Below are positions 60,520-64,000 of a stretch of DNA of 64,000 nucleotides, piece after piece. The position numbers were made by a program, and so were the translations under genes. Source of the stretch: Flavobacterium succinicans LMG 10402 (GTDB taxonomy: Bacteria > Bacteroidota > Bacteroidia > Flavobacteriales > Flavobacteriaceae); contig NZ_JATV01000005.1 in NCBI RefSeq assembly GCF_000611675.1, forward strand, positions 124,001 through 188,000, read 5' to 3'. The notes below the pieces were generated by a model. It was not told where the DNA came from and made no database searches. It saw only the letters and a program-made list of their open reading frames with translations. The first letter of the stretch is position 1. Every line of letters starts with the position of its first letter.

Positions 60520-62034
60520 TTAGCTTAATGTTATCAATTCGTCATCAATATGAAAACTATTCAAGAAGGAAATTGTCTTCTCAATATCGTAATGTAAAAT
60601 TCGATCTTCATTAACAAATGGCACTTCTTGACGATACGAATTCAAGAACATTTCTATAAAATTACTAGACTGTAAAGGTCTTCTAAATTCTATGGCCTGC
60701 GAAGCGTTCATCAACTCAATCGCCAAAATACGCTCTAGATTATCCAATACTCGAAGACATTTTGTAGCTCCATTCGCCCCCATACTTACATGATCTTCTT
60801 GACCATTACTAGACACAATACTATCCACACTTGAAGGCGTTGCTAATTGCTTATTTTGACTCACAATACTTGCTGCGGTGTATTGCGGAATCATAAAACC
60901 TGAATTCAATCCAGGATTATCAACCAAAAAAGCTGGAAGATTTCGTAAGCCAGAAATTAATTGATAGGTTCTTCTTTCTGAAATACTTCCCAATTCAGCC
61001 AAAGCAATTGCCATAAAATCGAGCGCCAATGCCAGAGGTTGACCGTGAAAATTACCTCCAGAAATAATTTGATCACTTTCAATGAAAATATTTGGATTAT
61101 CGGTAACCGAATTTATTTCGGTCTTAAACACTTTTTTCACATACTCCATGGCATCTTTTGAAGCGCCATGAACTTGAGGTATACATCTAAACGAATAGGG
61201 ATCCTGAACATGTGCTTTGGGCTGCGCCACAATCTGACTTCCTTCAAGGAAATCATTCATGCGCTGTGCTGTTTGAATTTGCCCTTTATGAGGACGAATA
61301 AAATGAATCAATTCTGTAAACGGTTCTATGCGTCCATCAAAACCTTCTAAGGAAATTGCCCCAATTAAATCTGCAAAATAGGATAACTTATGCCCTTTAA
61401 TTATAATATGAGCGCCGTAAGCAGCCATAAACTGAGTTCCGTTCAACAAAGCCAAACCTTCTTTGGATTGCAAAATAATAGGCTCCCAATTGAAACGAGC
61501 TAATATCTCTTTGGCAGCTACTTTATTCCCTTCAAAATACACCTCACCTTCTCCAAGTAAAGGTAGTGACAAATGAGCCAAAGGCGCCAAATCACCCGAA
61601 GCACCAAGGGACCCCAAAGTATAAACTACAGGATAAATTCCGTTGTTATAAAAATCCACCAAACGTTCAACCGTTTGCAATTGCACTCCAGAATGACCAT
61701 AACTTAAGGATTGAATTTTAAGCAATAACATCAACTGAACAATAGCAAAAGGCACTTCCTCACCTGTACCACAAGCATGCGATTTAACTAAATTCTCTTG
61801 AAGTTTAGTAAGGTTTTCGTTGGAAATTTTAACATTACACAACGAGCCAAAACCAGTATTAATGCCATAAATAGGTTCGTTATGAGTAGCCATTTTTTTA
61901 TCCAAAAAATCCCGGCATTTTTGAATATTCACTTTAGCCTCTTCAGACAAAGCAATAGTCTTTTGAAAAACAACAATCTCTTGAAGTGCTTCAAAAGTAA
62001 GGAGTTCGGTAGAAATATAATAGGTATTATCCAT
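60520..62034 (-). CDS. hutH: Histidine ammonia-lyase
   Basis: Deaminates L-histidine to urocanate, 504 residues. The MIO cofactor forms from Ala145-Ser146-Gly147 in GSLGASGDLAPLAHL. Other family blocks: YGINTGFGSLCNV, SHACGTGE, GLALLNGTQFMAAYGAHI and SVDSIVSSNGQEDHVSMGANG. This is HAL and not the tyrosine ammonia-lyase described from flavobacteria, which differs in the SHSSGTG region. No other hut genes are visible. Upstream lies a gap of about 590 bp to the thr leader containing repeat copy E. Confidence 0.92.
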   Translation of the reverse strand: MDNTYYISTELLTFEALQEIVVFQKTIALSEEAKVNIQKCRDFLDKKMATHNEPIYGINTGFGSLCNVKISNENLTKLQENLVKSHACGTGEEVPFAIVQLMLLLKIQSLSYGHSGVQLQTVERLVDFYNNGIYPVVYTLGSLGASGDLAPLAHLSLPLLGEGEVYFEGNKVAAKEILARFNWEPIILQSKEGLALLNGTQFMAAYGAHIIIKGHKLSYFADLIGAISLEGFDGRIEPFTELIHFIRPHKGQIQTAQRMNDFLEGSQIVAQPKAHVQDPYSFRCIPQVHGASKDAMEYVKKVFKTEINSVTDNPNIFIESDQIISGGNFHGQPLALALDFMAIALAELGSISERRTYQLISGLRNLPAFLVDNPGLNSGFMIPQYTAASIVSQNKQLATPSSVDSIVSSNGQEDHVSMGANGATKCLRVLDNLERILAIELMNASQAIEFRRPLQSSNFIEMFLNSYRQEVPFVNEDRILHYDIEKTISFLNSFHIDDELITLS

Positions 62035-62265
62035 TTTAAGAATCGTTTAAGCGTCAAAATTGAATAAATTCGCAGTAATAAGCAACTGAAAATAGAAATA
62101 ATTAAATTCAATCCGTCATTTTAACATTTACCTAGTCTGCTACTCCATAACATACAAATGCTGTTTATTCCGCTAGTACCAGCAACAGCCACTTCATTCT
62201 GAATTCTTTTCGACTCACATGTCTTTAGTTCCTACGTCTTATATCCATTAAGCACAGTGTTTTGC

Positions 62266-62336
62266 GTTAGGGATTGTAGTGAAAATCCTTTTTGAGGCTT
62301 TTTCAGCCTCAAAAAGATTGTAACGTAAAGCCCGGC
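62266..62336 (+). repeat. Intergenic repeat family 1, copy E (divergent)
   Basis: Reads GTTAGGGATTGTAGTGAAA, ATCC, a hairpin with arms TTTTTGAGGCT and AGCCTCAAAAA, then GATTGTAACGTAAAGCCCGG. Against copy B, two C on the left became G and two G on the right became C, which keeps the outer stem paired. Confidence 0.75.
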
Positions 62337-62603
62337 CCTTGTGGTAACGCCCAAATAGTAAGATGTAAAAAATAAGTATATTTTGATAGCATTAAGCGAT
62401 AACTAGCCAAAAACAAACTTACACAAGAGTTTTATTTTAGGTCAAAAACAGAATACCCTATCGGACAAGTATGATTAATAAAGCGTATATCACAATTATT
62501 TCACAGCTAAAATATATTTAATGTAATTTTAAGAAAATTTGTCAGTATATTTTAAAATATTCGTAAAAAGCATATTCAATACCAAATCTTTACAAAAAAA
62601 CTG

Positions 62604-62611
62604 TACTTTTG
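62604..62611 (+). promoter_or_regulatory. -7 box before the thr leader
   Basis: TACTTTTG matches TAnnTTTG, 10 bp before the leader ATG. Confidence 0.5.
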
Positions 62612-62621
62612 AAAAATCACA

Positions 62622-62723
62622 ATGGAAAACACTAATAGCATATACACACTACACATGACAACGCCAACTGGGGTTGCTTTTGCTGTTAGCACCATTTCTA
62701 CCGCAACTACTACTACCCTTTAG
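62622..62723 (+). CDS. thrL: Threonine-rich leader peptide upstream of thrA
   Basis: A 33-residue reading frame: MENTNSIYTLHMTTPTGVAF, then AVSTISTATTTTL and TAG. It holds ten threonines, five of them among the last seven codons before the final Leu (ACC GCA ACT ACT ACT ACC), and two isoleucines. Such a composition is the hallmark of leader peptides that control threonine and isoleucine genes by ribosome stalling. It ends 105 bp before the thrA ATG and begins 10 bp after a -7 box. The downstream RNA can form competing pairings (62721-62791). Confidence 0.8.
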   Translation: MENTNSIYTLHMTTPTGVAFAVSTISTATTTTL

Positions 62724-62791
62724 GGGTATACACTTTTACATATCATCCGATTTACATCTCCCCTATTCTATAGACAATAGACTAATGGGAG
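62721..62791 (+). promoter_or_regulatory. Possible attenuator region between thr leader and thrA
   Basis: CTCCC (62758-62762) can pair with GGGAG (62787-62791), with an inner TCTAT/ATAGA stem. Alternatively TAGGGG (62721-62726), which includes the leader stop codon, can pair with CCCCTA (62760-62765). The two structures exclude each other. No T run follows, so a classical intrinsic terminator is not visible; the mechanism is left open. Confidence 0.45.
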
Positions 62792-62828
62792 GCAGCAAAC
62801 CTTAGCATTCAATTAAATAAAACACAAA

Positions 62829-64000
62829 ATGAGAGTATTAAAATTTGGCGGAACTTCTGTAGCCAATGCCGATAATATCAAATTAGTCTTAGCCATAATT
62901 TCAGGAAAAGCAGAAAAAGAACCACTTGCAGTAGTTGTTTCTGCCTTAAGCAAAGTCACAGATTTACTACAACTAGCTGCTTCTAAAGCCGCACAAAACG
63001 ACGAAAGTTTTAGAGACATCGTTTTAGAAATTGAGAAAAAACACTTGGACACCTTAAAACAACTAATTCCAGTTAGCGAGCAAAGTGCTTTGTTGAGCCA
63101 CATCAAACGCATCATCAATCACCTAGAAACATTGCTGGATGGTTGTTTCTTGTTGGGTGAATTATCTCCGAGAACTGCCGATACCATTTTAAGTTTTGGT
63201 GAATTATTATCTTCATTCATCATTGCTGAAGCTTTAAAACAAAACTTAAAAAGCAGTAGTTATAAAGACAGTCGTGAACTAATTAAAACCAACGCAACTT
63301 TTGGAAAAGCAAGCGTGAATTTTGAAGTAAGCAATTGTCTCATCCAAGATTACTTTGCAACAAATGATGCTAAAGTAGTGCTCCTTCCAGGCTTCATTGG
63401 AGCAACAGAAGATGGAATTACTACAACTCTTGGACGTGGTGGTTCAGATTATTCAGCGGCGATTCTTGCCAGCGCATTAGCAGCAGAAGAACTGGAAATT
63501 TGGACAGATGTAAACGGAATGTACACTGCCAATCCTAAATTGGTAAAACAAGCACAACCTATTGCAACTATCTCTTATCAAGAAGCTATGGAGTTGTCGC
63601 ATTTTGGGGCTAAAGTTTTATATCCGCCAACTATTCAGCCAGTACTAAGAAAAAACATTCCAATTCTAATCAAAAACACTTTTGAGCCAGAAGCAGAAGG
63701 CACTTTTATTTCGAATACAATTGCTGCTAATGGCTCACCGGTAAAGGGAATCAGTCATATTGATAACATCACACTTATTACGCTCGAAGGCTCGGGAATG
63801 ATTGGCGTGGCGGGTTCTTCCAAACGTCTTTTTGAAGTATTGTCAAACGAAAACATCAATGTTATTTTCATTACGCAAGCTTCTTCAGAACATTCCATCT
63901 GTATTGGTATTTTGAATTCTGATGCAGAAAATGCAGAAATCGCCATCAACAAAGCGTTTGAAATTGAAATTACTCAAAACAAAGTCGAACCTTGCATAGT
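62829..64000 (+). CDS. thrA: Bifunctional aspartate kinase/homoserine dehydrogenase, cut off by the window edge
   Basis: The aspartokinase half of a ThrA-type enzyme that starts threonine and methionine synthesis. About 390 codons are visible; the homoserine dehydrogenase half is beyond 64000. Visible motifs: the kinase start VLKFGGTSVANADNI, the ATP/aspartate block TTTLGRGGSDYSAAI, IWTDVNGMYTANPKL, and the ACT regulatory start LITLEGSGMIGVAGSSKRLF with FITQASSEHSICIGI. A threonine-rich leader peptide lies 105 bp upstream. A lone aspartokinase is possible, but the length before the ACT domain and the leader favour ThrA. Confidence 0.93.
   Translation, partial: MRVLKFGGTSVANADNIKLVLAIISGKAEKEPLAVVVSALSKVTDLLQLAASKAAQNDESFRDIVLEIEKKHLDTLKQLIPVSEQSALLSHIKRIINHLETLLDGCFLLGELSPRTADTILSFGELLSSFIIAEALKQNLKSSSYKDSRELIKTNATFGKASVNFEVSNCLIQDYFATNDAKVVLLPGFIGATEDGITTTLGRGGSDYSAAILASALAAEELEIWTDVNGMYTANPKLVKQAQPIATISYQEAMELSHFGAKVLYPPTIQPVLRKNIPILIKNTFEPEAEGTFISNTIAANGSPVKGISHIDNITLITLEGSGMIGVAGSSKRLFEVLSNENINVIFITQASSEHSICIGILNSDAENAEIAINKAFEIEITQNKVEPCI

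Larger units (their letters stand above)
62035..62621. other. 587-bp gene-free stretch upstream of the thr leader
   Basis: Between the hutH start (minus) and the leader peptide (plus). It holds repeat family 1 copy E (62266-62336) and the leader's -7 box; nothing else was recognised. Confidence 0.55.

Noticed and set aside
60520..62034. Tyrosine ammonia-lyase for flexirubin-type pigment
   Set aside because: The residues near SHACGTG and the rest of the chain look like histidine ammonia-lyase, and no pigment genes are nearby.
1..64000. CRISPR array, prophage or insertion sequence
   Set aside because: No regularly spaced repeats, transposase, integrase or phage structural genes were found.

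Overview
The window looks like chromosomal DNA of a Flavobacterium-like member of the Flavobacteriaceae (Bacteroidota). Evidence: gldF and gldG, which belong to the Bacteroidota gliding-motility ABC transporter; AT-rich intergenic DNA; start sites without Shine-Dalgarno sequences; and recurrent TAnnTTTG -7 boxes upstream of genes, twice with a TTG element 19 bp further upstream. I see no prophage, integrase, transposase, CRISPR array or rRNA. It reads as ordinary core chromosome with a few lineage-specific genes and several families of small intergenic repeats.

Layout. 1-6000: a truncated phoH gene, a divergent SAM-hydrolase-like gene, an ABM monooxygenase, gldFG and dnaN. 6000-14000: a membrane-anchored MutS-like ATPase, a secreted DUF1349 protein, a LuxR-type regulator, a long-chain acyl-CoA synthetase, an AraC regulator and a Tat-exported cupin. 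14300-19700: a four-gene minus-strand operon in which two paralogous M61 lipoprotein peptidases flank a CPBP membrane protease and a secreted protein of unknown function. 20100-31700: a small acidic protein, an EamA transporter, an AsmA-like protein, a MoxR ATPase/VWA pair, a META-domain lipoprotein, a tightly overlapping run of small genes, a J-domain/KTSC protein and a TlpA-type thioredoxin lipoprotein interrupted by an in-frame TGA. 31800-43300: tRNA-Tyr, a SIMPL protein, a rhomboid protease, a lipid A-type acyltransferase, a SufS-like enzyme, glmM, and the run acpH-ggt-AlkD-like-ClC followed by a LolA-like protein. 43300-58500: a large BNR-repeat protein, a Fic protein, uvrA, a LOG-family protein, a degenerate M1 peptidase fused to a beta-barrel, a fused 2-oxoacid dehydrogenase E1, an M23 protein and an NTF2-like protein. 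58500-64000: a Pit phosphate transporter with its DUF47 partner, hutH, and a threonine-rich leader peptide in front of thrA, which runs off the right edge.

The most unusual signals are between genes. Five dispersed copies of a 70-85 bp element keep conserved flanks around a hairpin whose arm sequence differs in almost every copy while base pairing is kept, always with one unpaired C. One copy has a double compensatory change in the outer stem. A second family carries a GTTCC/GGAAC hairpin followed by a GGATTTTAATCC palindrome. Other points of note are the thr leader, the TGA-broken thioredoxin gene and an operator-like inverted repeat in front of the Fic gene. All functional statements rest on reading motifs by eye; no database search was run.
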